Assembly: GCF_014596575.1 (NCBI RefSeq)
Contig: NZ_NASZ01000001.1
Location: 124,001-188,000, forward strand
Direction: 5' to 3'
DNA: 64,000 bases
Source of the DNA: Flavobacterium pokkalii
Lineage (GTDB): Bacteria > Bacteroidota > Bacteroidia > Flavobacteriales > Flavobacteriaceae
Shown: positions 8,072 through 17,094 of the stretch, in pieces
Numbering within the stretch: the first letter of the stretch is position 1
How the letters are laid out: each line of letters opens with the position of its first letter
Notes under the pieces: model-generated
Seen by the model: the letters and a program-made list of their open reading frames with translations, nothing else
What the model was told of the DNA's origin: nothing
Database searches by the model: none
Made by a program: the position numbers and the translations under genes

Positions 8072-9361
8072 ATGCCAAAATATTTCCTTAGCCTGTTATT
8101 TGTATGTCTGACTTCAGTGATGTGGAGTCAATCGCAACAAGAAAAATTAGAACAACGCAAAGCTCAGATTCAACGAGAGATCAGAGACAACGAAAAGATG
8201 CTGAGAAGTGTCAAGTCAAAGGAAAAATCGGCTATGAATGTTTTTTTGATTCAAAAAAACAAAATCAAGCTTAAAGAAAATTTGATTAATACTACCGAAA
8301 AACAAAAGCGACTTTTAGCCGACGATATGTATCGTAATCAGCTTAAAATTAATAAGCTAAATAGAGAATTGAAGGTGTTAAAAGAAGATTACGCTAAGAA
8401 AATTGTCAATTCATACAAAAGCCGTTCCGAGCAAAGTAGGGCGATGTTTATTCTTTCTTCGGAGAATTTTTTGCAGGCTTACAAACGCGTGCAGTATTTA
8501 AAGCAATATACCAGTTTCAGGAAATCACAGGGAGAGGAAATCAATGCCAAATCGAAGGAGTTGGTTTCGTATAACGAGAAATTAAAAGTACAAAAGGCTG
8601 CCAAGCAAAAATTAATTGCCGAAAACGAAAAGGAAAGGCAATCGCTTGTAAAAGAGAAAGAAGAACAGGAAAAATTGGTGAATTCGATTAAAAAAGACAA
8701 AAACCGTATTGTTTCTGAAATTCGAAAAAAACAAAGAGAATCTAAAACCATCGATGCCCAGATTAATCGTTTGATTCGCGAAGCCATTGCTGAGGCCAAC
8801 CGAAAAGCTGCTGCCGAACGTGCCAGAGCTGCTGCCGCTGCCGCCGCTTCGGGAGATAAATCTTCTAAAGAGAGTGCCAAAGTAAACATTCCTAAAGCTT
8901 CGGTTTCTTCTTCCAGAATTGAGTTGACTCCGGATGACAAGTTAATTGCAGATAATTTTAGAGCCAACAGAGGGAAATTGCCATGGCCGGTAGAAAGAGG
9001 ATTTGTTTCCTTAGGTTACGGAGATCAGCCGCACCCAATTTATAACACTCTGGTAGTTCATAATAGTGGAGTGGAAATCACAACAACTGATGGTGCTAAT
9101 GCAAGAGCGGTTTTTGGCGGAGAAGTCGCTAGTGTAATGGTTTTATCTCCGGTAAATAAAGCGGTGATGATTCAGCACGGGGATTATTTTAGTATTTATC
9201 AAAACCTGAGTTCGGTTTCGGTGAGTAAAGGAGATAAAGTAAGTATTAAACAAAATTTAGGTCGCATCAGAACGAATGGGGATACAGGTAAAACAGTGAT
9301 TAAGTTTTTAATTCTGCAAAATACAACTTATATGAATCCTCAGGGTTGGTTGGCCAATTAA
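8072..9361 (+). CDS. EnvC-like murein hydrolase activator (degenerate M23/LytM)
   Basis: 429 residues: a signal peptide (MPKYFLSLLFVCLTSVMWSQ), a long Lys/Glu/Gln-rich coiled coil from about 20 to 260 with an Ala-rich stretch near 250, and a C-terminal LytM domain (about 305-429). Active M23 peptidases use an HxxxD motif and a later HxH for zinc. Here the first motif reads HNSGVE (Asp replaced by Glu) and the HLS-type motif reads NLS. This degenerate site with a coiled coil is the EnvC design, where the domain activates amidases for cell separation instead of cutting peptidoglycan. Last gene before a bidirectional terminator. Confidence 0.85.
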   Translation: MPKYFLSLLFVCLTSVMWSQSQQEKLEQRKAQIQREIRDNEKMLRSVKSKEKSAMNVFLIQKNKIKLKENLINTTEKQKRLLADDMYRNQLKINKLNRELKVLKEDYAKKIVNSYKSRSEQSRAMFILSSENFLQAYKRVQYLKQYTSFRKSQGEEINAKSKELVSYNEKLKVQKAAKQKLIAENEKERQSLVKEKEEQEKLVNSIKKDKNRIVSEIRKKQRESKTIDAQINRLIREAIAEANRKAAAERARAAAAAAASGDKSSKESAKVNIPKASVSSSRIELTPDDKLIADNFRANRGKLPWPVERGFVSLGYGDQPHPIYNTLVVHNSGVEITTTDGANARAVFGGEVASVMVLSPVNKAVMIQHGDYFSIYQNLSSVSVSKGDKVSIKQNLGRIRTNGDTGKTVIKFLILQNTTYMNPQGWLAN

Positions 9362-9381
9362 GACAGACAAAATAAAAGTAA

Positions 9382-9412
9382 AAAGCGAATCGGGATTTTC
9401 CAGATTCGCTTT
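9382..9412. terminator. Bidirectional terminator between convergent genes
   Basis: A 10-bp stem AAAGCGAATC / GATTCGCTTT with T-rich tracts on both strands separates the EnvC-like gene from the minus-strand transglutaminase gene. Confidence 0.88.
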
Positions 9413-9427
9413 TTTTATGCGTTTGGA

Positions 9428-10360
9428 TTACTGCTGCTGTTGCTCGGCATAATCCAGTTGTTGTTGGAATTCAACAGAATTTTTTTCCAATTCCACATCA
9501 TTAATTCCTTCAAAATGGCGACCGTCTTCATAACCAATGGAAACACAAACAGAAAGCGTTTGTTTTGAAAATCCTTTGAAGGTTCCTTTCACAGGAGTAC
9601 AATCGTTAAAATTCATTCCTACCGACAATTTAACATGATTGTCCATTGTCCAGATATTATTAGTGGGATCAATGCCCAGCCAGCCTTGTTTTGGTGTATA
9701 AATTTCAACCCAGGCATGCGTGGCACCTTCTCCGCGCAAACCGCTTTCATTTGGACAAATATAGCCGCTTACGTACCTTGACGGAATACCGGCTGTTCTT
9801 AAAAGCTGTAAAAGCACATGGGCAAAATCCTGGCAAACGCCTTTTCGATGCCCTAAAATTTCATCTACCGTAGTTTCGATATTCGTAATTCCTTTGGTAT
9901 AAGTAAAGTTATTGTAAATGTATTGGCTGCAATCAAAAGCGAGGTCGATTATGGATTTATTTTCATAGTCAAGCTCTTTTAAAATAGCCTCAATTTCGCT
10001 TTGTTTCTCAATGGTTTCCGGATAACACAGCCGCAATAAATAAATGTCGTTGTGCAGGTTTAAATTTTCTACTTTGGTGGTGTCAATTTCCGGAATTTTC
10101 AACGAATGATTCACCCGTACCAGCATTCGGGATTCGATAGTCATCTCGGTATGGGCTTCCAGCGTATTGAAATTCCCCACCCGATTGCCGTGATAATCAT
10201 TGGTGTAAGCCACATTAGGATTTTGGCTAATCATGAGCTGGTATTGCAACACATCCTGATTTTTAAAGTTGTGAGGAAACAAGCGGATTTCGTTGATGCT
10301 CTCTTTAATGGGGAAATTGTATTTGTATTTGGTAATATGAATGATATTAAAAACGGCCAT
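9428..10360 (-). CDS. Transglutaminase-like cysteine protease family protein
   Basis: 310 residues, no signal peptide, so probably cytoplasmic. It has a bacterial transglutaminase N-terminal beta domain (residues 1 to about 90, ITKYKYNFPIKESINEIRLFPH) followed by the transglutaminase core: the nucleophile region GHRKGVCQDFAHVLL, the His region GEGATHAWVEIY and the Asp region GIDPTNN. All three catalytic residues are present. It lies 5 bp after the alpha-E gene on the same strand and near a circularly permuted ATP-grasp gene. This trio is a widely conserved neighbourhood proposed to make or modify a peptide; the substrate is unknown. Confidence 0.9.
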   Translation of the reverse strand: MAVFNIIHITKYKYNFPIKESINEIRLFPHNFKNQDVLQYQLMISQNPNVAYTNDYHGNRVGNFNTLEAHTEMTIESRMLVRVNHSLKIPEIDTTKVENLNLHNDIYLLRLCYPETIEKQSEIEAILKELDYENKSIIDLAFDCSQYIYNNFTYTKGITNIETTVDEILGHRKGVCQDFAHVLLQLLRTAGIPSRYVSGYICPNESGLRGEGATHAWVEIYTPKQGWLGIDPTNNIWTMDNHVKLSVGMNFNDCTPVKGTFKGFSKQTLSVCVSIGYEDGRHFEGINDVELEKNSVEFQQQLDYAEQQQQ

Positions 10361-10365
10361 ATTTA

Positions 10366-11319
10366 TCAGGTATATGAAAAGAATAATTTAGAAAAGTCCA
10401 TTGAAAACTGATTCAATTGTTCTTTGGTATTTTTCAAAACATGTTCTAATTGTAAATTGGTTAAATGATGGTAATCGGTGTATTCGATATAACTTTTTAA
10501 TCTTCCAAACTGATTGCGCATGGTTCGGGCTTCGATCAGGTTGTTGTTTTTAAAAACGCAATCCAAATAAGTGTCGATTAATCCCAACGTAAAAATTACC
10601 GAATGCGCAAAATCAGGATTGAAAATTACGTGCTGAATAACCTTTCGGTTGTGCGGAATATTGCTGTAGCTTTTAAGGTATAATTCGTATCCGGAAGGGG
10701 ATAACAACAGTTTTCGCCAGTAAATTAAATCTTCTTTTCCTTCTAAGTTATATTCAATCGGGGCATAATAGGATTGAGTCATTGAGATGGTTTGTAAGCA
10801 TCTTTCGATATGTTTACCAATACTTGAAAAACACCAACCAAGTCCTCTGGGCATGGTGACGTGGAAAATACCGTTGTAAAGCAGAAAGTCATTTTTGAGT
10901 TTGGCCAAAATACTCACGGCTTCCGGTGTTTCCAGTTTATGAGGCAATTCGGGATCATTGATAAAATGATACATCGAATTGATGTGTTCCCAAAGTTCTT
11001 TGGTAATTTTATCCTGCGAACCTCTTGCATTTTCCCTTGCTTTAGTAATCAGATTGCGCATCGAATTGATGTTTTTATGATCGCAAATGATATATTTCAG
11101 AACAAAATTAGAGTCATGCTGAAATTCGGCGATGTATTCAGGTGGTAAATCGGTATAATATTTCAGTAAAGGTTTGTATCCCTGATAATCATTGGTTTCC
11201 TGATCAAATGACATGATGTAAAGCGTGTTGAGCGTAAGCAACATTCCGTCGGTTCTTTCCATGTATCGGTTAAGCCAGAACATCCCGTCGGCTACACGAC
11301 TGAGCATATTTACTTCCAT
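10366..11319 (-). CDS. Alpha-E domain protein
   Basis: 317 residues, almost entirely alpha-helical. The N-terminus MLSRVADGMFWLNRYMERTDGMLL is the hallmark of the alpha-E family (compare MLSRVAENLYWMGRY in many bacteria). That supports the internal Met at residue 5 (11307) as the start, although the upstream ATG at 11319 is also possible. The biochemical role is unknown; the family almost always sits beside circularly permuted ATP-grasp and transglutaminase genes, as here (27 bp upstream, 5 bp downstream). Confidence 0.88.
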   Translation of the reverse strand: MEVNMLSRVADGMFWLNRYMERTDGMLLTLNTLYIMSFDQETNDYQGYKPLLKYYTDLPPEYIAEFQHDSNFVLKYIICDHKNINSMRNLITKARENARGSQDKITKELWEHINSMYHFINDPELPHKLETPEAVSILAKLKNDFLLYNGIFHVTMPRGLGWCFSSIGKHIERCLQTISMTQSYYAPIEYNLEGKEDLIYWRKLLLSPSGYELYLKSYSNIPHNRKVIQHVIFNPDFAHSVIFTLGLIDTYLDCVFKNNNLIEARTMRNQFGRLKSYIEYTDYHHLTNLQLEHVLKNTKEQLNQFSMDFSKLFFSYT

Positions 11320-11346
11320 TGTTTCTTTTTTTAAGTTGGCAACTAT

Positions 11347-12696
11347 TTATTTCATAATCCAGGTGTCCTTACTGCCGCCACCCTGAGAAGAATTCACCAC
11401 CAGAGAACCTTCGGTAAGCGCCACACGGGTGAGTCCGCCGGGAACCGTTTGTATGCCATTTGGGCCACATAAAGCATAAGGACGCAAATCCACATGACGG
11501 AGTTTCAATTCGCCATCAATGTAACAGGGAACGGTGCTTAACTGAATGATAGGCTGCGCAATAAAATTTCGCGGATTATTTAAAATGGCAATTTTGGCTT
11601 TTTCCAGTTCTTCATCGGTTGCTTTATTGCCCATAATCATTCCGTAGCCGCCACTCTGATTGGTTTCTTTGATAACCATATTTCCCATATCGGCAAAAAC
11701 CAATTCCCGTTCTTCCGGATTTTCCATTTGATAAGTGGGAACATTTTTCAAAATAGGTTCTTCGTTCAGGTAATATTTAATCATTTGCGGCACATAAGCA
11801 TAAATGGCTTTGTCATCGGCTACTCCGTTTCCTACGGCATTTACTAAGGCTACATTACCCATCTTGTAAGCGCTGATGAGTCCGGGAACGCCCAGAGCAC
11901 TGTCGGGTTTGAAAACCAAAGGATCCAGATATTCATCGTCTAAACGGCGGTAAATCACATCTACCTGTTGCAATCCGGAGGTAGTTTTCATATAGACTTT
12001 GTGATTATTGACGACCAAATCCCGTCCTTCTACCAGCGGAATTCCCATTTGTCGGGCTAAAAAAGTATGTTCGTAATAAGCCGAATTATAGACGCCCGGT
12101 GTTAGTAAAACCACATTTGGATTAGAGATGCTTCTTGGCGAAAGCGAAACTAAAATATTGTGGAAAAGCATCGGATAGTTGGCCACCAGACTTACATTAT
12201 TAGCACGGAACATTTCCGGAAATATTCGTTTGGTAATTTCCCTGTTTTCCAGCATATAACTTACGCCGCTGGGACACCTGAGGTTGTCTTCCAGTACATA
12301 AAATTCGCCTTTTTCTCCTCGTATTAAATCTATTCCGGCAATGTGTACATGAATGTCGTGTGGCACTTTGATACCGTGCACTTCCGGAATGTAATGCGGA
12401 CAGGAAGCAATTAACGAAGCCGGAATGATGCCTTCTTCTATAATTTGCTGTTCGTTGTAAATGTCTTCCAGAAATAAGTTTAAGGCTTTTAATCGTTGCG
12501 CAATTCCGGTTTCGACTTCAATCCATTCGTTTTTGGTAATGATTCGGGGAATGATGTCAAACGGAAATATGCGTTCAATTCCCTGATTATTATCACTATA
12601 AACCGTAAATGTAATCCCTTGATTCATAAAAATATCAGAAGCCTGTTTTTGTTTTACATTCAGTTTATCAAGATTTAAACTCTCTAAAGTGTGCAA
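11347..12696 (-). CDS. Circularly permuted type 2 ATP-grasp protein, 5' end cut by an in-frame stop
   Basis: The open frame from a TTG at 12696 gives 449 residues containing the family body: GITFTVYSDNNQGIERIFPFDIIPRII, LEDNLRCPSGVSYMLENR, a TPGVYNSAYYEHTFLARQ region and a C-terminal VDLRPYALCGPNGIQTVPGGLTRVAL. ATP-grasp enzymes join a carboxylate to an amine through an acyl-phosphate; these are predicted peptide ligases. Upstream and in the same frame, ATG at 12783 encodes 26 residues (LGPKGWDEMFSKDGVRDAY) that look like the missing N-terminus, followed by TAA at 12705-12703 and then QVLHTLESL. A CAA-to-TAA change (Gln27 to stop) would explain it. The remaining protein may be made from the TTG, be non-functional, or reflect a sequencing error. 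Confidence 0.85.
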   Translation of the reverse strand: MHTLESLNLDKLNVKQKQASDIFMNQGITFTVYSDNNQGIERIFPFDIIPRIITKNEWIEVETGIAQRLKALNLFLEDIYNEQQIIEEGIIPASLIASCPHYIPEVHGIKVPHDIHVHIAGIDLIRGEKGEFYVLEDNLRCPSGVSYMLENREITKRIFPEMFRANNVSLVANYPMLFHNILVSLSPRSISNPNVVLLTPGVYNSAYYEHTFLARQMGIPLVEGRDLVVNNHKVYMKTTSGLQQVDVIYRRLDDEYLDPLVFKPDSALGVPGLISAYKMGNVALVNAVGNGVADDKAIYAYVPQMIKYYLNEEPILKNVPTYQMENPEERELVFADMGNMVIKETNQSGGYGMIMGNKATDEELEKAKIAILNNPRNFIAQPIIQLSTVPCYIDGELKLRHVDLRPYALCGPNGIQTVPGGLTRVALTEGSLVVNSSQGGGSKDTWIMK

Positions 12697-12702
12697 TACC
12701 TG

Positions 12703-12783
12703 TTAGTAAGCATCCCTGACGCCATCTTTGGAAAACATTTCGTCCCATCCTTTTGGGCCTAATTTTGGTGTTAAATTTACCAT
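12703..12783 (-). pseudogene. Detached N-terminal piece of the ATP-grasp gene
   Basis: ATG at 12783 opens a 26-codon frame ending in TAA at 12705-12703. Its WDEMF...G.VR..Y pattern is what this ATP-grasp family carries at its N-terminus, and it is in frame with the downstream body. Read through, the joined gene would be 11347-12783. Confidence 0.7.
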
Positions 12784-13064
12784 CTTCAATTATTGAAAAA
12801 TTAACAAAAACTTAATTTGATTAAAAATAATTCAGCATTTAGGCTAATTTAATAATTTTTAAGATATGTAATTTTAATTTTGTTACGAATAACGTAATTA
12901 ATGTTGTATTCTTTTTTTGGCGATATGTTTTTTGAGAATTAGTCTTTTAAAACTAAATTTTTTTCAAAATTCTCAACAACGAATAGAACTGATTCCCACC
13001 TGTTTTATGAAAATCGGTGTAATCCGTGAAATTGGTGCTTTGTTTTTTTAAAATCCAGAAATAA
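12784..13064. other. AT-rich gap with a 9-nt word repeat
   Basis: I see no gene here. The only structured piece is 13012-13038, where three 9-nt words follow one another (AATCGGTGT, AATCCGTGA, AATTGGTGC). They resemble the short-word repeats elsewhere in the window. Confidence 0.5.
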
Positions 13065-13931
13065 TTATTTAGCATTTTTAAAAGTCCCTTCGATGGATTG
13101 CATCATGCGTTCCGTAGTCCAGTTGCCGGATACAATCATGCGTCGTACGGTAAATAACGGATTAAGAGAATCTCTTTTGGTTGAAAGGATAAAAGCCATG
13201 TTGTAGCCGCTTTTTTTGATTTCAGGAATCGCTGCTGCGTTCCATAATCCAAAAGGATAAGCAAAGTAGTTAATAGGTTTGCCAATGATTGCTTCCAGTT
13301 TGGCTTTAGGTTTTACTAATTGGGTGTTCCAGTCTTCACCCGAATATTTAGTTACCATGTGATGGTCCCAGGTGTGAGCAGCTATCGCATTTCCGGAATC
13401 GGATAGTTCTTTAATCTCAGCTTCGCTTAAATAATTCGGGCGGTTGATGGAAACCGTCATGACAAAGAAAACCCCTTTAAAGTTGTATTTTTTCATTTCG
13501 GCTGCGCCAATGCTGTATTGTTCGCCACGGGTGTCGTCAAAAGTAATCATCACCGGTTTTTCCGGTAAAGGTTTGTTGTGCAGCAGATAATCGTACAATT
13601 GATCCGGTAAAATACTGTGGTAACCCGCATCGGATAAGGCTTTCATCTGTTCGGCAAAAGCGGCTGGTTTTACGGTATAGGTTTTGGTCATTTCCCCGGC
13701 AGAAGCCGAAAAATCTTTGATGTTATGATAGCACAAAATGGGCACTTCCTTACGGGCTAAAATAGCTGCCGCATCATTTGTAATTTCTTTTTGGGGTTCT
13801 TTCAAAATAGCAACAGTATCCTTTTCTTCTTCCGGAATTGCTGTTTTCATACTATCAGGAGTTGTTGTTTTTTGTTGGCAGCCAAGCATTAGAAATAAAG
13901 CCATAGCTCCGAGGAATCCCTGTATTTTCAT
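13065..13931 (-). CDS. Polysaccharide deacetylase (NodB-like) lipoprotein
   Basis: 288 residues with a lipobox (LFLMLGC, Cys 18). The NodB homology domain follows a linker of about 50 residues. Motif 1 is VMITFDDTRGEQY, with the two adjacent Asp residues that supply the catalytic base and a metal ligand. Motif 2 is HTWDHHMV, with two metal-binding His residues. NYFAYPFG is motif 3. Such enzymes remove acetyl groups from cell-wall or extracellular glycans. The gene follows another lipoprotein gene (13949-14977) by 17 bp, so the pair is probably co-transcribed. Confidence 0.88.
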   Translation of the reverse strand: MKIQGFLGAMALFLMLGCQQKTTTPDSMKTAIPEEEKDTVAILKEPQKEITNDAAAILARKEVPILCYHNIKDFSASAGEMTKTYTVKPAAFAEQMKALSDAGYHSILPDQLYDYLLHNKPLPEKPVMITFDDTRGEQYSIGAAEMKKYNFKGVFFVMTVSINRPNYLSEAEIKELSDSGNAIAAHTWDHHMVTKYSGEDWNTQLVKPKAKLEAIIGKPINYFAYPFGLWNAAAIPEIKKSGYNMAFILSTKRDSLNPLFTVRRMIVSGNWTTERMMQSIEGTFKNAK

Positions 13932-13948
13932 TTGAAATTAACTGTAAA

Positions 13949-14977
13949 TTATTGGTATTGAATGTAAATTGGTTTTGGCGAAAACTGTAATAATTGTTCC
14001 GGAGTGTATATTTTCCAGTCGTTCCAGTTGTCGTTTTTGTAAAACAATTTAAATCCGGTAAACTGAACCGGCTCTCTGTAAATGTATCTTAAATAAGTAG
14101 AGCGTTTGAGAACCTGACTGCCAAAACCGTCCATGTCCATCACAATTTGGACTTCCGGAACAGTTTTAATGGCTTTGTAGTTAGTAACCATTCCTTGTGT
14201 AAAACGGTGTACGACCAAAACTTTTGGCGCTAATTTCTTTTCGCGAACAATTTTTGCCAAAATAGCAATCGCATCATTGATATCATCGGCTGACATGGTG
14301 CCGATTTTTTTACCCGGAGTATGCCCCGTTTTCATCGAAAATTCAGGGTCAATTCCTAAATGTACATTCGGCAAAGCCAGATAATCTGTCAGTTGGCTTA
14401 CTTCTTCTTTCACCGTGCTGTGTCCTATTTGAACGTCTAAAAATACCAGCGCATTAATTGGTTTTGCCCAATTTAAAAGCGTGTCAATTTGTTTAAACGG
14501 CATGCGCATATTGTAACGATTGGCTGCGCCCGGAGCTCCCTGAGCCGAAACCGCGATATAGTGAAAAGCAGGAATCGTATTTACGGTAGAATCGGCAGCT
14601 TTCCATCGGGCTACTTCGGCTTGTAATTTTTCAATCATTTCCTCTTTTGGATATTCGCCTAAAACGCCCATTCGTTTCGAATATAAATTGCCGTAATAAG
14701 CAATGATTCGGTTGTAAGGCAACAATGCTCCTGGTAATGGATACGGAGCTTTTACCGGCCATCTTCCGGTAGTGTCTTTGTTAGCCAAGGCCTGCATTCG
14801 TTTATTGTAATCTATCGTATCAAGACTTAAAACCGTTTCTTTTTTAACGCTGTCTTTTTTTACAATAATACTATCCCGAACAATGTCTTCTTTCGTATTG
14901 GATTTTTTTTGATTGCAATTGGTAAAAAGGAAAAACAGGCAAGGGAAAATCAGAATAGCCGGAGTATATTTTTTCAT
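13949..14977 (-). CDS. Lipoprotein of unknown function, possibly a TIM-barrel hydrolase
   Basis: 342 residues with a lipobox-like N-terminus (CLFFLFTNC). I do not recognise a named family. Strand-helix alternation with acidic ends (INALVFLDVQIGHS, VHLGIDPEFSMKTG, APKVLVVHRFTQGM, VPEVQIVMDMDGFG) suggests a TIM-barrel glycosidase-like fold with Asp/Glu at strand ends. It is the first gene of a pair with a polysaccharide deacetylase, so a joint role in glycan turnover is plausible. A TACATTTG -7-type box on the minus strand lies 27 bp upstream. Confidence 0.75.
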   Translation of the reverse strand: MKKYTPAILIFPCLFFLFTNCNQKKSNTKEDIVRDSIIVKKDSVKKETVLSLDTIDYNKRMQALANKDTTGRWPVKAPYPLPGALLPYNRIIAYYGNLYSKRMGVLGEYPKEEMIEKLQAEVARWKAADSTVNTIPAFHYIAVSAQGAPGAANRYNMRMPFKQIDTLLNWAKPINALVFLDVQIGHSTVKEEVSQLTDYLALPNVHLGIDPEFSMKTGHTPGKKIGTMSADDINDAIAILAKIVREKKLAPKVLVVHRFTQGMVTNYKAIKTVPEVQIVMDMDGFGSQVLKRSTYLRYIYREPVQFTGFKLFYKNDNWNDWKIYTPEQLLQFSPKPIYIQYQ

Positions 14978-15003
14978 AAAAAAGAAAGCGTTAGTATTTA
15001 CGA

Positions 15004-15011
15004 CAAATGTA
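15004..15011 (-). promoter_or_regulatory. -7 element (TACATTTG) for the lipoprotein/deacetylase pair
   Basis: The minus strand reads TACATTTG, matching the Bacteroidota TAnnTTTG -7 consensus, 27 bp before the ATG at 14977. No clear TTTG -33 box was found. Confidence 0.5.
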
Positions 15012-15223
15012 AGTTTTTAAGTAACGACTTCTTCATTTAATTCGTATGCTGTGGGAGAAAAAAAAGAATATTTTAATAACCCTGATTTCTTTTATGAAAC
15101 AAAAAATACGTTAAGTATTTTCTTTAAAAAGACTTTATTTTTTGAGTTTTTAAAACGAAATGTGTTAACTAGTTGATTTTTTTCAAAAATAATTGTTTTA
15201 TCTTTATGTAAAAGGATGAAACT

Positions 15224-16831
15224 ATGAGGAAAATTACGTTGTTCATTATAATTCTTTTAACAGGTTTTTCATTCCAATCTTTTTCTGTTAATTTGAAAAA
15301 GACTAGTAATAATATTGCTGTTAGTATTGCTTCATCTCTCCAAAAACAGCAAGAGTCTAATTCGACAGTTGTTATTAATAAACAACTTCTAAAAGGTTTT
15401 TTTAAAAAGTATGTCAATTTACAGCCATATGAAGCTAAGGTTTCCAGTTTGTATGCGAACAGAAAGTTTCATTCCATCTGGTTTGATACAGATTGCCAAT
15501 TGGTACCACTTGCTCCACTGTTGTATGCTAAAACTAATTCCTTAACTGAGGAAGCAGTTGAAAGTTGTATCGATTATCAGAACATTATCGATGGCATTTT
15601 TGATTCCAATTCTGCTTCGCCTTTGCTTTCTTATGATGAAACTGAAATCATGCTTTCTGTTTTGTACGTGTATTATGTGCAAAATGTCTTTGACGATTTT
15701 GATAGAATTCAGTTGCAAAAAATGGGATGGTTTTTACAGGGAAAAGAACTGAATTATAATGAATTTCTGGATGCGTTATTGAAGAATCCCAAGTTGTTGG
15801 ATTATACCGAAAAATACCAATTTGCCCAATATTACAAATTGCGTTCAGCCTTAAAAAAATACCGTGAAATAGAAAAAAACGGGGAGTGGAATACGATTGA
15901 ATACGATTCGACGATACAAAATTATAAACCCTATGACAGTTGTAAAACGATAAGCCAAATCCGGCATCGGCTGTATATTTTCGGCTATTTGAAAGAAGAT
16001 TCTAAAAGCGAACTATATGACCACGATTTAATGAATGCGGTTTTGCATTATAAAAAACGAATGGGTTATTATCCTAATTATTTTATAACTCCTCAGCAAA
16101 TTAAACAATTGAATTTACCCATTCAGGATTATATTCAAAAAATAGCGTTGAACATGGAACGCTGTCGATGGGTTGATCCGGAATTGACTAATAGCTGTGA
16201 ATATCTGATGGTAAATATTCCTGCTTTTGAATTGTATTATATTAAAAATGCTCAGGAAATTTTAAGATCTAAAGTGGTCGTGGGACAGGATATCATGCAA
16301 ACGGTTATTTTCAGCCGTTGTGTCAATGCGATTGTGTTTAGTCCGTATTGGTATGTGCCTAAAAGTATTATCGAAAATGAAATTATGGCGGCTATGAAAA
16401 AGGATAAAAATTATCTCGAAGCGCATGAAATGGAATGGAATAACGGCAATATCCGTCAAAAACCTGGTCCTAAAAACGCGATGGGTTTAGTGAAATTTGT
16501 TTTTCCAAATCCGGAAGATATTTATTTGCACGATACACCTTCCAAAATGTTGTTTGGCTTGGAATATCGGGCGTACAGCCACGGATGTATCAATTTGGAG
16601 AAATCACAGGAATTGGCGCATCTAATCCTGAAAGACAATCCCGACTGGCCAGCTGCCTGTGTGGATGAAGCCATGCAGGGAGATACCGAAATCTATTATC
16701 CCTTAGCTAACGAAATCCCAATCCACATTGGTTATTTTACCGCCTGGGTAGATGACTATGGTGTGCTGCATTTTTACGATGATGTGTACAGCAAAGATGC
16801 TCCATTAAAAGCCTTGTTATTTCAGGATTAA
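15224..16831 (+). CDS. L,D-transpeptidase (YkuD family) with scaffold domain
   Basis: 535 residues with a signal peptide (MRKITLFIIILLTGFSFQSFS). An N-terminal all-alpha scaffold region (about 60-230) precedes a putative peptidoglycan-binding stretch (IRHRLYIFGYLKED...YKKRMGYYPN) and the catalytic YkuD domain (about 315-500), with the motif EYRAYSHGCINLEK holding the catalytic His-Gly-Cys. These enzymes form 3-3 cross-links in peptidoglycan or attach proteins to it. Transcribed alone, divergent from the lipoprotein pair. ATG at 15224 is the first Met before the signal peptide. Confidence 0.9.
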   Translation: MRKITLFIIILLTGFSFQSFSVNLKKTSNNIAVSIASSLQKQQESNSTVVINKQLLKGFFKKYVNLQPYEAKVSSLYANRKFHSIWFDTDCQLVPLAPLLYAKTNSLTEEAVESCIDYQNIIDGIFDSNSASPLLSYDETEIMLSVLYVYYVQNVFDDFDRIQLQKMGWFLQGKELNYNEFLDALLKNPKLLDYTEKYQFAQYYKLRSALKKYREIEKNGEWNTIEYDSTIQNYKPYDSCKTISQIRHRLYIFGYLKEDSKSELYDHDLMNAVLHYKKRMGYYPNYFITPQQIKQLNLPIQDYIQKIALNMERCRWVDPELTNSCEYLMVNIPAFELYYIKNAQEILRSKVVVGQDIMQTVIFSRCVNAIVFSPYWYVPKSIIENEIMAAMKKDKNYLEAHEMEWNNGNIRQKPGPKNAMGLVKFVFPNPEDIYLHDTPSKMLFGLEYRAYSHGCINLEKSQELAHLILKDNPDWPAACVDEAMQGDTEIYYPLANEIPIHIGYFTAWVDDYGVLHFYDDVYSKDAPLKALLFQD

Positions 16832-16929
16832 CTTTTTTAGAAGCTAATTCAAAAGAATAAATCATTAAGAAGTTAAGAGATTTAAACGCAATACTTAATT
16901 AATTTAATTGTGTAAGGGGGGAAACTGTC

Positions 16930-17051
16930 CTTAGCTTTCGCAGTCGAGCGTCAAATGTTTGAAGAATGCGTAAAAAGAAAAGCTGTTTGAGCGCAGCGAG
17001 TTCTTTTCTTTTAGCATTCGAAAACTAATTTGACCGACGAGGAAGCGTAAG
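16930..17051. repeat. 120-bp imperfect intergenic palindrome
   Basis: The outer arms CTTAGCTT...GCGTCAAAT and ATTTGACCGACG...GCGTAAG pair. Inside them GAATGC (16964-16969) pairs with GCATTC (17014-17019), with a poly-purine AAAAAGAAAA facing TTTTCTTTT. The central loop (about 16982-16999) is GC-rich. It is more GC-rich than the surrounding DNA and codes for nothing. It resembles dispersed intergenic palindromes I associate with Flavobacterium genomes (recollection, not checked). Confidence 0.65.
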
Positions 17052-17065
17052 ACTTGATTTTTTTG

Positions 17066-17093
17066 TTTCTTTTTTGATCAAGCAAAAAAGAAA
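17066..17093 (-). terminator. Terminator-like hairpin after the cytochrome gene
   Basis: TTTCTTTTTTG and CAAAAAAGAAA form a perfect 11-bp stem around ATCAAG. It ends one base from the cytochrome stop codon on the minus strand, with T-rich sequence following on that strand. Confidence 0.55.
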
Positions 17094-17094
17094 A

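Noticed and set aside
8479..8967. A 162-residue minus-strand reading frame
   Set aside because: It is the shadow of the EnvC-like coiled coil and alanine-rich linker on the other strand, with the low-complexity composition expected of that.
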